DNA from: CAVRZY01 sp963725415 | GTDB taxonomy: Bacteria; Acidobacteriota; Terriglobia; Bryobacterales; Bryobacteraceae | Direction: 5' to 3' | Length of the DNA: 51,294 nt | Assembly: GCA_963725415.1 (NCBI GenBank) | Contig: CAVRZY010000022.1 | Coordinates: forward strand, 1 to 51,294 | Shown here: piece by piece, positions 8,861 to 20,589 of the stretch | How the letters are laid out: every line of letters starts with the position of its first letter | How positions within the stretch are numbered: the first letter of the stretch is position 1 | Notes under the pieces: model-generated | The model's input: the letters and a program-made list of their open reading frames with translations, nothing else | What the model was told of the DNA's origin: nothing | Databases searched by the model: none | Position numbers and translations under genes: made by a program

Positions 8861-10132
8861 ATGACCGACCGTTTATCGCGTCGCAATTTCATGACTGGCG
8901 CAGCTCTGGCGGTGGGGCCCGCGGTGCTGCCAGCACGGGGCGCCAGCGACAAGGTGACCATCGGCTGGATCGGCACCGGCAGCCGCGGCAATTACGTCAT
9001 GGACATGATGTACAAGGCCGTCCCAGAAAACGTGGTCGTAACAGCCGTCTGCGACACCTTCCAGGGCAACCTCGCGAAGGGCAAGGACCGCGTCCAGACC
9101 CAGGGCAAGAACAGCCCTAAAACTTACGTCGATTACCGGGAACTGCTCCAGGATGCCTCCATCGACGCCGTCTTCATCACCACGCCCGAGCACCTGCACC
9201 ACGATATGGCGGTTGCGGCCTTGAAGGCTGGCAAGCACATCTACCTCGAGAAACCGCTGGCCCACACCATCGAGGAGGGCGCCGACATCGTCCGGGTCGC
9301 CGAAAAGTCCGGCAAGGTCGTGCAGGTGGGCACGCAGAACCGCAGCAACTCCCTTTACATCAAGGCCAAGGAGATGGTGGCCGAGGGCATGATCGGCGAT
9401 ATCCACTACGTACGCGCCTTCTGGTACCGCAACTCGCTGCCCAACGATCCCGCCTGGCGCTATGCGTATTCGCCCGACTTGAGCGAGAAGACCGCCGACT
9501 GGGCCAAATTCCTGGGGCCAGCCAAGAAGCGCCCCTTCGACCCGCGCCGCTACCGCCAGTGGCGCCTCTACTGGGACTACTCCGGCGGCATCTCCACCGA
9601 CCTGCTGGTCCACCAGACCGACATCACCAACTTCGTCTGCGGCAAGACCGTCCCGGTTTCCTGCATGGCTTCCGGCGGAATCTACCGCTGGACCGATCCG
9701 GACGACGACCGCGAAGTCCCCGACACCTTCAGCGCCATCTACGAGTACGCCGACAAGTTCCACATCAACTACAGTTGCTACTTCGGCAACGATCACTTCG
9801 GCTACGGCGAGCAGTTCATGGGCAACGAAGGTACCATCGAGGTGATCCACCGCCAGTTCCTAAACTTCTATCCCGAGAAGTTCGGCGGCAAACCGCCCGC
9901 CCAGGTCGCCGCCCGCAAGGAACTGAGCCTCGCCATTCCCGGCAACGACAACAACGCTGTCCAGGCGCACGCGAAGAACTTCATCGAAGCCATCCTCGGC
10001 AAGGCCCAGGTCATCGCCCCGGTCACCGTGGGCCAGCAGGCCGCCATCTCCGGCCACCTGGCCACCCTCTCCTTCCGCAACGACAAGAAAGTCTACTGGG
10101 ACGAGAAAACCCAGAAGTACCGCTTCTCGTAG
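8861..10132 (+). CDS. Tat-exported Gfo/Idh/MocA family oxidoreductase
   Basis: NAD(P)-dependent oxidoreductase of the glucose-fructose oxidoreductase / inositol dehydrogenase family; the sugar or polyol substrate cannot be named. The 423-residue product starts with a twin-arginine signal, SRRNFMTGAALAVGPAVLPA, so it probably folds with its cofactor and is exported. A Rossmann motif follows (IGWIGTGSRGNYV), then the family EKP motif in YLEKPLAHTIEEG and a C-terminal alpha/beta domain. The ATG at 8861 is chosen over an upstream GTG at 8840 because AGGAG lies seven bases before it. The next gene is an MFS transporter 92 bases downstream, suggesting a carbohydrate-use pair. Confidence 0.9.
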   Translation: MTDRLSRRNFMTGAALAVGPAVLPARGASDKVTIGWIGTGSRGNYVMDMMYKAVPENVVVTAVCDTFQGNLAKGKDRVQTQGKNSPKTYVDYRELLQDASIDAVFITTPEHLHHDMAVAALKAGKHIYLEKPLAHTIEEGADIVRVAEKSGKVVQVGTQNRSNSLYIKAKEMVAEGMIGDIHYVRAFWYRNSLPNDPAWRYAYSPDLSEKTADWAKFLGPAKKRPFDPRRYRQWRLYWDYSGGISTDLLVHQTDITNFVCGKTVPVSCMASGGIYRWTDPDDDREVPDTFSAIYEYADKFHINYSCYFGNDHFGYGEQFMGNEGTIEVIHRQFLNFYPEKFGGKPPAQVAARKELSLAIPGNDNNAVQAHAKNFIEAILGKAQVIAPVTVGQQAAISGHLATLSFRNDKKVYWDEKTQKYRFS

Positions 10133-10158
10133 GGCTTGTCGATCTGATAAGATCTGAG

Positions 10159-10210
10159 ACCGCAGGCTGTGGGGCATGCTTCAGCTTGCCCTGCCCCGTC
10201 TGCGGTTTTC
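10159..10210 (+). terminator. Hairpin with T tract between the Gfo/Idh and MFS genes
   Basis: ACCGCAG at 10159-10165 pairs with CTGCGGT at 10200-10206, and GGGGCA pairs with TGCCCC inside it; TTTC follows. This is a plausible intrinsic terminator or processing hairpin. The MFS Shine-Dalgarno (GGAGGA) starts only about ten bases later, so it could separate expression of the two genes. Confidence 0.5.
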
Positions 10211-10224
10211 TTGTGGAGGACTCT

Positions 10225-11643
10225 ATGCCCGCGAAAGTTTCCACCCCGCGCCTGATCGTCGCTGCCATCCTGGCAATCTTCGTGTACGGCGTCATCGCCG
10301 CCATGCTGGGCACCATCCTGCCCGGCTTGTCGAAGAGTTTCCAGCTCACGCCGGAGCAAAACGGCTACATCGCTCTCGCTCAGGCTCTAGGCCTCATCAT
10401 TGCCTCCCTGTCCGCCGGCCCCCTGGTTGACAACAAAGGAAAGAAAACCGCTTTGGTCCTTGGACTGGCCCTCATCGCCATCGCTCTGTTTCTGCTTCCG
10501 AACGCGACGGGGTTTGGCACGCTGATGGCCTACCTCTTCTTGCTCGGCCTCGGAGGCGGGATCATTGTCACCGCGGCCAACGCCCTGGTCAGTGACATCA
10601 GTGAGGAGAGGCGCGCCTCCGTCTTGAATCTCCTCAATCTCTTCTTCGGCCTGGGTGGGATGGCTACTCCCTTTGTCGCCTCCTACATCTTCGCCGGGAA
10701 TGCCATGCGACTCATCTACCCGGCCGCCATCGTGATCTCCGCCGTCCTGGTCCTCCATGCCGCCACCGCTATGCCCCCGCCCAGCGGCACCCGCGGCTTC
10801 AAGACCGCTGAGGCCGGCCTGGTTCTCAAGCGGCCCGTCTTGTGGTTGTTGTCGGCTTTCCTGTTCCTCTATGTGGCTTGCGAGGTGGGTGTCTGGAACT
10901 GGCTGACCAAGCTCCTGGTGGCCCAGAACATTCCCGACAGCACCGCCCAGAGCGTGCTCTCCCTGGGCTTTGCTTTCGGTATGCTGCTGGGCCGTGTCGT
11001 GGTCTCGCGCATCCTGATGGCTGTGCGCGCGCCCACGGTCACCCTGGGTGCCGCCGTCCTGATGGCCATCACCACTTACTTCATGTTGCAGGCGACTGGC
11101 GTCACCTTGGTGTGGATTGCGGTCTTCTGCGCCGGCTTGGCCATGGCCCCCGTCTTCCCCACCACCCTGGCCATGGTCGGCGACGCCTTCCCCAAGATGA
11201 CCGCCACCGCCATGGGCATTGTCATCACCGCAGGCTGGATCGGCCTCGCCGTCAGCTCCCGCATCATCGGCGCCATCGCCGGCACCGCCGTGAAACCCGA
11301 CCCGGCCCAGCTCAAGACCGCCCTGCTGCTCATCCCGATCTTTTCGGTGATCATGATCCTGGTGAACCTGATCCTCCGGCCCATGATGGCCAAGGCTAAG
11401 GCGGCAGCCGGGGGGCCTGAGGTTTCGGCACTACCCCTGTACCCAGGAGGGAATAGCCGCAGGGCTACCCTAATAGCCCGAAGTTCCCCCGGTCGATGCG
11501 CTCATCGACTTCCTCCAGTAGCTCCATGCCGGCGCCGCCAGCAGAAAAGTCCTGTGCAATCTCGGCGTCCCACGCCTGATGATCAAGGTTCGCCAACCAG
11601 GACGCGAGGGCGGTTCTATCTTCCTCGGGCAACTCCTCGATAG
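10225..11643 (+). CDS. MFS transporter, C-terminus probably altered by a frameshift
   Basis: Major facilitator superfamily permease with about twelve hydrophobic segments; the substrate is not identifiable, although the neighbour suggests a sugar or sugar acid. It starts MPAKVSTPRLIVAAILAIF with GGAGGA five bases upstream. The loop after TM2 carries the MFS-like motif GPLVDNKGKKTALVLG. Membrane segments end near LIPIFSVIMILVNLILRPMM. After a run of six G (11410-11415) the frame continues as a hydrophilic Arg/Pro-rich tail of about 75 residues that overlaps an opposite-strand gene. One extra G would create a stop at 11418-11420 and a 398-residue protein, the usual MFS size, so the tail is probably an artefact. 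Confidence 0.85.
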   Translation: MPAKVSTPRLIVAAILAIFVYGVIAAMLGTILPGLSKSFQLTPEQNGYIALAQALGLIIASLSAGPLVDNKGKKTALVLGLALIAIALFLLPNATGFGTLMAYLFLLGLGGGIIVTAANALVSDISEERRASVLNLLNLFFGLGGMATPFVASYIFAGNAMRLIYPAAIVISAVLVLHAATAMPPPSGTRGFKTAEAGLVLKRPVLWLLSAFLFLYVACEVGVWNWLTKLLVAQNIPDSTAQSVLSLGFAFGMLLGRVVVSRILMAVRAPTVTLGAAVLMAITTYFMLQATGVTLVWIAVFCAGLAMAPVFPTTLAMVGDAFPKMTATAMGIVITAGWIGLAVSSRIIGAIAGTAVKPDPAQLKTALLLIPIFSVIMILVNLILRPMMAKAKAAAGGPEVSALPLYPGGNSRRATLIARSSPGRCAHRLPPVAPCRRRQQKSPVQSRRPTPDDQGSPTRTRGRFYLPRATPR

Positions 11644-11671
11644 CCGCCTTGATATCTACCAGCTTCGCCAT
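11465..11671 (-). CDS. Small antitoxin-like protein without a partner
   Basis: A 68-residue protein beginning MAKLVDIKAAIEELPEEDR with LASWLANLDHQAWDAEIAQD. It resembles the short helical antitoxin-type proteins (AI..L...E...L..W...D...WD..I..D) usually found before a RelE/ParE-like toxin. No toxin frame follows; the downstream DNA is the tail of the MFS gene on the other strand. It may be an orphan antitoxin or the survivor of a decayed pair. Family assignment is from memory of the pattern and is moderate. Confidence 0.65.
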   Translation of the reverse strand: MAKLVDIKAAIEELPEEDRTALASWLANLDHQAWDAEIAQDFSAGGAGMELLEEVDERIDRGNFGLLG

Positions 11672-11773
11672 ATATACGTGGCCCGGTGCGCTCGCTTTCT
11701 TCCCTCTGATTCAGCCTACCCTGGACGTGTTTCCTCAGGGGACTGGACAGGCACTTCGCCGGCCGGGCGTCAC

Positions 11774-14032
11774 TCAAAACTCCAGCACCACGCCCGCCGA
11801 GGGCAGAATCGGAAACATGCGGTCCAGGTATACGTTAATCTGGCTGGTGCGGGTGTTGTAACTGCCGAAGCTGTCGAAGCGGTAGTTGTGACGGTTCAGC
11901 ATATTGACGACTTCACCATATAGCGTCAGCTTCCAGCGGTCGAAAACGTAGGCTTTGTTGATGCGCAGGTCGGCGCGCTGGTAGGGGTCCAGGCGCAGCG
12001 CGTTGCGCGATTCGGAGAGGAAGTAGGTGGCGCCGTCGCGCCGATAGAAGCCGGGCATCGGAAAGCCGCTGCCGTACAGCCATTTCACGCTTAAATTCAC
12101 CGTTGGGCGCACGCGGTAACTCCCGTAGACGTTCACCGTGTGCCGCTGGTCCATCTCCGCGGGGAAGGCGATGCTCGCTTCGCCGTCGCGCTGCCGGGCG
12201 TATCCCAGCGCGTAGGAAACCCAGCCGGTCAGCCGGTTGGCGCTGCGGCGCTGCAAGAAGATTTCCACCCCGCGCGCATACCCGCGCGAGGAGTTGTGAA
12301 GCGGCGGGTCGAGCGGCGGAATGAAGACCTTTCCCATGACGAGGCGCGGCTCATAGAACGGCCGAAACAGCAGATCGCGATCCTGCCGCTGGTAGGCTTC
12401 CACCCGTAACCGCGTTCGCGCGCCCAGGCGTTGCTCCAGAGCCGCCACGTAATGAATCGCCCGCTCCGGCAGCAGCCGGCGGCTGCCCAGCTTGGAAAAC
12501 AGCCACTGGATCTCGGGAAACTGCGCGTATTGCCCCCAGCCAAGCTGGAGGCGCGTCGAGGGATGCGGCAGGAAGCCGACCGACACCTGCGGCGACAGCG
12601 CCGCCGTCTGATCCACATCCAAACGGTCCCAGCGCAGTCCCGCAACAAGCTGTACCCGGCCCGCCGCGGCGCTCCAGGACTGCTGCATGTACCCCCCCGA
12701 GAGCAGGCCATGGCCCCGGTACACGTCCACGCGCCGCACCGCAAAGGGGTTGAACTGGTACCAGTTGGTAAAGCCGTCGTCGCGCGCGCGCCGCACCGTC
12801 CAGCCGAAGTCCAGCGGATGCTGGCCCAGCCAGATCCAGGTGGCGTTGCCGTTCCAACTCCACTCGCCGTAGTAGCCCGCCGTCAGGTCCAGGCTGTCCC
12901 GGCTCTGACTGTCGAAACGCTCCCGCACAAACGCCGCCCGGTTGCTCACCATAAACCGCTCGTGCGGGCTGTAGCGCCACCCCAGGTTCGCCAGCGTGAA
13001 GTGATAGCTGGAGGTCATGACCGAGTTCACCCCCAGCCGGCTGCGGTTCCGCGTTCGGTCGAGGTCCGAGAGTCCATCCACCACGCTGAGGCTCAGGTGG
13101 TGCTTCCGCCCCAAATCGTAACTCAGCTTGCCCTGCGAATCGAAGAACCCGAAGGCCAGCGTAGGCTCCGACTTGGCGGTGCGCTGGATGATGTATTGGA
13201 GGTAACTCCTGCGCACCCCCGCCATCCAGGCTCCCCGCCGAGTCTTGCCCAGCGGCCCTTCCGCCATCACCCCGGCATTCGACGCGCTGGCCGCCACCCG
13301 CACACTCCGTTGAACACGGCTGCCTTCGCGCGTGTGCACGTCCAGAATCCCCGCCGTGCGGTCGGCGTAGCGGACCGGAAACGCCGCGCTGTGCAACGCC
13401 AGGCTGTCTACCATGTCGCCGTTGAAGATGGTCATCGAGCCGGTGGCGGCCTCCCCCTGCACTGTGTGGAACGGGGTGTGCAGCAACACGTCGTCCAGGT
13501 ACAGGCCCACCCGCCGGTACTCCGCGCCCCGCACCGAAAACCGGCTGTCGAAATCGTCGTTCGAGGCCACGCCCGGCAAGCCCTGCACCGCACGCAACGG
13601 ATCGTCAGCCAGCACGCTGGCCAGGTTCTTGGTCTCGTTGCCCTCCAGCGTCAACTGCGACGGGCTGTCCTGCCGCGCCAGCTCGAACGGGTCCGCGCGC
13701 ACCTCGATCGAGTCGGTCTGCCGGAAGGTGTCCGGGCTGAGGGCAACCTCGAACTCCTTCACTTCCCCAGCCGCCAGCGAGAAGCTTTTCTTCAGCAGCC
13801 GGTAGCCCACCGTGGAAACCTGAAGAACGTACTCGCCAGCTTCGACCCCCGTGAACTCAAACCAGCCCTGATCATCCGTGACCGCTTGGAAAGGGCTGGC
13901 GGTCAACTGCACCCGCACTCGGGCCAGCGCCTCGCCGCTCTGCGCATCCAGTACCCGCCCGCGAACCTGTGCTGGAGCCTGCCCGCAGGCTACTAGCGTG
14001 AGACAGAGGAGAGAAAGGCGCCCGAGCTTCAA
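11774..14032 (-). CDS. TonB-dependent outer-membrane receptor with N-terminal carboxypeptidase-regulatory domain
   Basis: Outer-membrane protein of 752 residues. It has a signal peptide (MKLGRLSLLCLTLVACGQAP), then a carboxypeptidase-regulatory-like beta-sandwich (VRGRVLDAQSGEALARVRVQ through YVLQVSTVGY, residues 23-78), a plug domain (LADDPLRAVQGLPGVASND, FSVRGAEYRRVGLYLDDVLL) and a long beta-barrel. The last residue is Phe in a PSAGVVLEF ending, the usual barrel-assembly signal. This layout resembles the Oar/SusC-like receptors abundant in Acidobacteriota. The ligand is unknown, and no SusD-like lipoprotein, TonB or ExbBD genes lie nearby. It appears to be a single-gene unit. Confidence 0.9.
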   Translation of the reverse strand: MKLGRLSLLCLTLVACGQAPAQVRGRVLDAQSGEALARVRVQLTASPFQAVTDDQGWFEFTGVEAGEYVLQVSTVGYRLLKKSFSLAAGEVKEFEVALSPDTFRQTDSIEVRADPFELARQDSPSQLTLEGNETKNLASVLADDPLRAVQGLPGVASNDDFDSRFSVRGAEYRRVGLYLDDVLLHTPFHTVQGEAATGSMTIFNGDMVDSLALHSAAFPVRYADRTAGILDVHTREGSRVQRSVRVAASASNAGVMAEGPLGKTRRGAWMAGVRRSYLQYIIQRTAKSEPTLAFGFFDSQGKLSYDLGRKHHLSLSVVDGLSDLDRTRNRSRLGVNSVMTSSYHFTLANLGWRYSPHERFMVSNRAAFVRERFDSQSRDSLDLTAGYYGEWSWNGNATWIWLGQHPLDFGWTVRRARDDGFTNWYQFNPFAVRRVDVYRGHGLLSGGYMQQSWSAAAGRVQLVAGLRWDRLDVDQTAALSPQVSVGFLPHPSTRLQLGWGQYAQFPEIQWLFSKLGSRRLLPERAIHYVAALEQRLGARTRLRVEAYQRQDRDLLFRPFYEPRLVMGKVFIPPLDPPLHNSSRGYARGVEIFLQRRSANRLTGWVSYALGYARQRDGEASIAFPAEMDQRHTVNVYGSYRVRPTVNLSVKWLYGSGFPMPGFYRRDGATYFLSESRNALRLDPYQRADLRINKAYVFDRWKLTLYGEVVNMLNRHNYRFDSFGSYNTRTSQINVYLDRMFPILPSAGVVLEF

Positions 14033-14126
14033 GTGGGGATTATAGCTGGTTCCTTTTGACTTTTGCCGTGGCCCTGCTGCAAGTCTGTTTGGTTCCGGCC
14101 TCTCCGGGCCAGCGGGCGAATGGCCC

Positions 14127-15125
14127 TTACTGCCGCAGCACGTAAGAGCTCAACACCTTCAGGTAGTTGGCCCGCAGGAAGGCGTTCGGGTGCGCCACCG
14201 AGCGCTGGCTCATGCTGCCCTGCATCTGGCGGATGGATTCGTACTCGTGCTCTTCCATCCAGGCCTTCAGCTCCGAGAGCACCGTGGCCAGATGCTGGAT
14301 GCCGTGATTCAACAGGGCCGACGTCATCATGGCCACGTTGGCTCCCGCCATCATGGCCTTGAGTACGTCGTGGGCCATGTGGACGCCGCCGGTAATCGCC
14401 AGGTCTGTCCGGACGCGCCCGTACAGAATGGCCACCCAGTGCAGGCGCGTTAGTAGCTCGACCGGAGTGCTCAAGTGCAGGCTGGGCACTACCTCCAGGC
14501 TGTCCAGGTCAAAGTCCGGCTGGTAGAACCGGTTGAACAGCACCAGCCCGTCCGCGCCCGCCCGCGCCAGCCGGTGCGCCAGGTTCGCCGTGGTGGTGAA
14601 GTACGGCCCCAGCTTCACCGCTACCGGAATGCTGATACTGGACTTCACCTCGCGAACCAGGTCGCAGTAGGCCTGCTCGACCTCCGCCGAGGTCAGCTCC
14701 GGATCGGTGGGGACCGTGTAGATGTTGAGTTCCAACGCGTCCGCGCCGGCCTCTTCCATCTTCCTGGCGTACCGGATCCAACCGCCGCTGGAAGAACCGT
14801 TCAAGCTGGCGATGATCGGAATCTTTACCGCCGCCTTGGCCTTGGCGACGTGCTCCAGGTAACCCTCCGGCCCCAGGTTGTAGCCGGTCAGGTCGGGGAA
14901 GTAGGAGAGCGACTCGGCGTAGCTTTCCGCTCCATGGGAGAGAGCCAGGTCCAGGTCGTAGCTTTCCACCGCGATCTGCTCTTCAAACAGCGAGTGCAGC
15001 ACCACCGCTCCGGCGCCGGCCTCTTCCATCCGCCGGATATTCGCGATGTCCTCGCACAGCGGCGAAGGCGACGCCACCAGAGGTGTCTTCAGAGTAAGGC
15101 CCAGGTATTTTGTCGTCAGATCCAT
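14127..15125 (-). CDS. Dihydroorotate dehydrogenase-like FMN protein
   Basis: FMN-binding TIM-barrel protein of 332 residues resembling class 1 dihydroorotate dehydrogenases. It starts MDLTTKYLGLTLKTPLVASP, with AGAGAVVLHSLFEEQ, an ALELNIYTVPTDPELTS region and a phosphate-binding end (RTDLAITGGVHMAHDVLKAM). It lies two bases after the nifJ stop, so the two are co-transcribed. Such a DHODH-like protein beside pyruvate:ferredoxin oxidoreductase is a recurring arrangement and suggests a ferredoxin-linked or anaerobic role rather than ordinary pyrimidine synthesis. No other pyr gene is present. Confidence 0.85.
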   Translation of the reverse strand: MDLTTKYLGLTLKTPLVASPSPLCEDIANIRRMEEAGAGAVVLHSLFEEQIAVESYDLDLALSHGAESYAESLSYFPDLTGYNLGPEGYLEHVAKAKAAVKIPIIASLNGSSSGGWIRYARKMEEAGADALELNIYTVPTDPELTSAEVEQAYCDLVREVKSSISIPVAVKLGPYFTTTANLAHRLARAGADGLVLFNRFYQPDFDLDSLEVVPSLHLSTPVELLTRLHWVAILYGRVRTDLAITGGVHMAHDVLKAMMAGANVAMMTSALLNHGIQHLATVLSELKAWMEEHEYESIRQMQGSMSQRSVAHPNAFLRANYLKVLSSYVLRQ

Positions 15126-15127
15126 GG

Positions 15128-18766
<3,639 letters not shown>

Positions 18767-19125
18767 TTGAGTTCAGTCTTTTTGGGAGTGAATCCGTTGG
18801 CTCGATCTGAGCGCGAGTTCCGTTAAGTTCCAGTATAGGATCTTTTCCTCCGCTTTTCTTGCCGTGAGCCGGGTGCGGCTGCCTGGACACCATCCGGGTT
18901 GGGCCGCCCAAAACCGCCGTCCTGCTTTTCCAAGCGCCTAGCTACAAAATGCCGCAGCAGCAGCCGCACCGCGTCTCGGCTAAGCGACCTCCGGGACTGC
19001 TCGCCGCGCAGGACAGTTCCGGCCGGGTGATTACATCCAGAATCGAGGGAGATATCCCGCAACCGGATTGCCGGTTTTTGCCTCGCCCTCCCCCAGCTTC
19101 TTGAGCGGGGCGGTTCGGCAAGGGG

Positions 19126-19182
19126 AATTCGGCTACAGGCAACGAATTTTAAAACGCAAAATTCGTCGCCAGTCCCCGAATT
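19126..19182. repeat. REP-like palindrome, copy 1
   Basis: Imperfect palindrome bounded by AATTCGG and CCCCGAATT, with inner arms ACGAATTTT and AAAATTCGT. It matches the palindromes at 20387, 28550 and 28740. The flank GAGCGGGGCGGTTCGGCAAG before it recurs at about 28430. Confidence 0.75.
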
Positions 19183-19238
19183 GCGCTGAGTCCACTGTCG
19201 CGGGCGGCAAAACTGGGGAGGGCGAGGGTTTTTGCCCC

Positions 19239-19268
19239 TTGCCTCCGACAGTCGAAATCCGATACAGT
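19239..19268 (+). promoter_or_regulatory. Candidate promoter of the TM2 zinc-ribbon gene
   Basis: TTGCCT (19239) and TACAGT (19263) are separated by 18 bases. The arrangement and flanks (CCGATACAGTCTGGCAG) closely match those at 20505-20533 before the next membrane/zinc-ribbon gene (CCGATAGAGTCTGACAG). The -35 half lies in the right arm of a GC-rich hairpin in both copies. Confidence 0.45.
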
Positions 19269-19315
19269 CTGGCAGAGTAGGCTGTCTTTGATTCTGCCGA
19301 TTCCGGGAGGGAATC

Positions 19316-19738
19316 ATGTATTGCAGAAATTGCGGCAAAGAGGTTTCCGAGCAGGCGGTCATCTGCATAGGTTGCGGCGCTCCTCCTGCCAATGGCAGGA
19401 AATTCTGCCAGAACTGCGGCATTGAGACGGACCCCGTCGCAGAGTTCTGCGTCAAGTGCGGGGCCGCTTTGGCAAGAGGGGCCGCGGCTGGATTGGGAGG
19501 CCGGAAATCCAAGCTGGCGGCCGGACTGCTGGGGATCTTCCTGGGCTGGCTGGGGATTCACCGCTTCTACTTGGGTTACACCGGCATCGCGGTCGCCCAG
19601 CTCGTGCTGGGGCTGGCAGGCATTTTTACTTGCGGAATCACCACCATCGCAGCTTCCATCTGGGGCCTGGTCGAAGGCATCATGATTCTTACCGGCTCCA
19701 TCTCCAAGGACGCCCAGGGACTACCCCTGGCGGACTGA
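19316..19738 (+). CDS. Double zinc-ribbon TM2-domain membrane protein
   Basis: 140-residue membrane protein. The N-terminus has two zinc ribbons with Cys pairs C3/C6 and C17/C20, then C31/C34 and C45/C48, each in the form CxxCG. A short linker leads to a TM2-like domain (LAAGLLGIFLGWLGIHRFYL, then YTGIAVAQLVLGLAG), two membrane helices with the GxxGxHRFYLG signature. The ribbons should be cytosolic and bind Zn2+. The role of such proteins is not established. GGGAGG precedes the ATG at 19316. It starts a run of small membrane proteins and is one of four zinc-ribbon genes within 5 kb. Confidence 0.88.
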   Translation: MYCRNCGKEVSEQAVICIGCGAPPANGRKFCQNCGIETDPVAEFCVKCGAALARGAAAGLGGRKSKLAAGLLGIFLGWLGIHRFYLGYTGIAVAQLVLGLAGIFTCGITTIAASIWGLVEGIMILTGSISKDAQGLPLAD

Positions 19739-19746
19739 GCCTGGAC

Positions 19747-20052
19747 ATGCGTCACCGAATCTATCACGCCCTGTGGGTGGCACGGCCGCTTTTCCTCGTT
19801 CTGGGTTTGGCCTGCTTCGCCGCCATCCCAACGGCTTGGTTGGAGCGCGCTCCATCTCTGTGCACCTACCAGCGATTGTTTGGGATCCAATGCCTGGGCT
19901 GCGGGATGACTCGAGCCATTTCCTGCCTCCTGCATGGAGACCTCGCAGCCGCGCTCGCCTACAACAAACTGGTGATGGCGGTCTTCCCGCTGATGGTGCT
20001 GCTTCTGCTGAGGGATGTCGCTTCCCGTTACCGCTACTTCAGAGGCTCATAG
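19747..20052 (+). CDS. DUF2752 membrane protein
   Basis: 101-residue membrane protein beginning MRHRIYHALWVARPLFLVLG. It shows the DUF2752 core: CTYQRLFGIQCLGCGMTRAI, a Cys-rich loop between two helices, followed by a hydrophobic C-terminal helix. No function is established for the family; the conserved Cys and CGMTRA residues suggest metal or redox chemistry at the membrane, which is inference. It begins nine bases after the TM2 gene, so the two are probably co-transcribed; the family is often found beside TM2 genes. Confidence 0.82.
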   Translation: MRHRIYHALWVARPLFLVLGLACFAAIPTAWLERAPSLCTYQRLFGIQCLGCGMTRAISCLLHGDLAAALAYNKLVMAVFPLMVLLLLRDVASRYRYFRGS

Positions 20053-20067
20053 AAAAGGAGGGTCGTC

Positions 20068-20316
20068 ATGCAAGTCCTCAGCCTGGTTTGGGGGATCCTG
20101 GCCATCTGCGGGATGGTGGTCGCCTTCTTCCCCTGCCTCGGTTCTCTGAATTGGATCAATATTCCATTCTCGGTGGTCGGCCTGATCATCAGCATCATCG
20201 CGCTGGTGACCTCTCTGGACCCCAGGAAGGGCGCCGCCATCGCGGGCGTGGTGCTGTGCGCGGCCGCGGCCTTCTTCGGATTCATCCGGCTGATCCTGGG
20301 TGGCGGAGTCCTCTAG
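20068..20316 (+). CDS. Small hydrophobic membrane protein
   Basis: 82-residue protein with three likely membrane segments (VWGILAICGMVVAFFPCL, INIPFSVVGLIISIIALV, GAAIAGVVLCAAAAFFGF). It resembles small DUF4190-like or DUF4064-like membrane proteins, but I do not assign a family. AAGGAGG lies seven bases before the ATG. It is the third gene of the run that starts at 19316. Confidence 0.72.
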   Translation: MQVLSLVWGILAICGMVVAFFPCLGSLNWINIPFSVVGLIISIIALVTSLDPRKGAAIAGVVLCAAAAFFGFIRLILGGGVL

Positions 20317-20386
20317 CCGGGGAAGCCGGGGCACAGCTCAGTCGTGCCCTCCCCCAGATTCACACCCGGTGCCTTCCCGGTTCGCG

Positions 20387-20449
20387 TAATTCGGGGACCG
20401 GCGCGAATTTCGCCGCCGTCGCGAAATTCGTGGCCTGTACCCGAATTAC
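20387..20449. repeat. REP-like palindrome, copy 2 (inverted orientation)
   Basis: Bounded by TAATTCGGGGAC and GTACCCGAATTA, with inner arms GCGAATTTCGC and GCGAAATTCG. It is the reverse complement of the type at 28550 and 28740. It lies between the 20068 gene and the next promoter. Confidence 0.78.
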
Positions 20450-20483
20450 CGTCCCCGCATTGGTCCGGTCAAAGAAACTGGGG

Positions 20484-20533
20484 GAGGGCAAGCAGCTCAG
20501 CCGCTTGCCCTCGGGCGCCGATTCCGATAGAGT
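20484..20533 (+). promoter_or_regulatory. Hairpin and candidate promoter of the 20590 gene
   Basis: A perfect ten-base-pair stem, GAGGGCAAGC (20484-20493) with GCTTGCCCTC (20503-20512), overlaps a TTGCCC -35 candidate (20505); TAGAGT follows after 17 bases (20528-20533). The same layout, less perfect, precedes the 19316 gene, suggesting duplicated control. Confidence 0.45.
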
Positions 20534-20589
20534 CTGACAGGTAGAGATGTTTTCCGTCTCTCGCAGCTTGAAACCGGAAGGAGCTTACG

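Larger units (their letters stand above)
18767..19315. other. Intergenic region upstream of nifJ and the zinc-ribbon cluster
   Basis: This 549-base region between divergent genes shows no convincing coding frame. It contains a weak -10-like TATACT for nifJ near 18830, a small hairpin with a T tract on the plus strand (AACCGG/CCGGTT then TTT at 19061-19079), one REP-like palindrome (19126-19182) and a candidate promoter (19239-19268). The stretch 18850-19050 holds nothing I can name. Confidence 0.6.

Noticed and set aside
9559..10224. Long plus-strand frame running through the Gfo/Idh gene into the MFS gene
   Set aside because: The first 222 codons are an out-of-frame reading of the Gfo/Idh gene (Arg/His/Pro-rich). 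The real MFS start is the ATG at 10225 with GGAGGA upstream.
12431..13996. 521-residue plus-strand frame inside the TonB receptor
   Set aside because: Antisense shadow of a clear TonB-dependent receptor; Arg/His/Pro-rich composition typical of GC-rich shadows.
18823..19512. 229-residue minus-strand frame between nifJ and the TM2 gene
   Set aside because: It crosses the palindrome and the antisense of the TM2 gene, has low-complexity composition and no recognisable motif.
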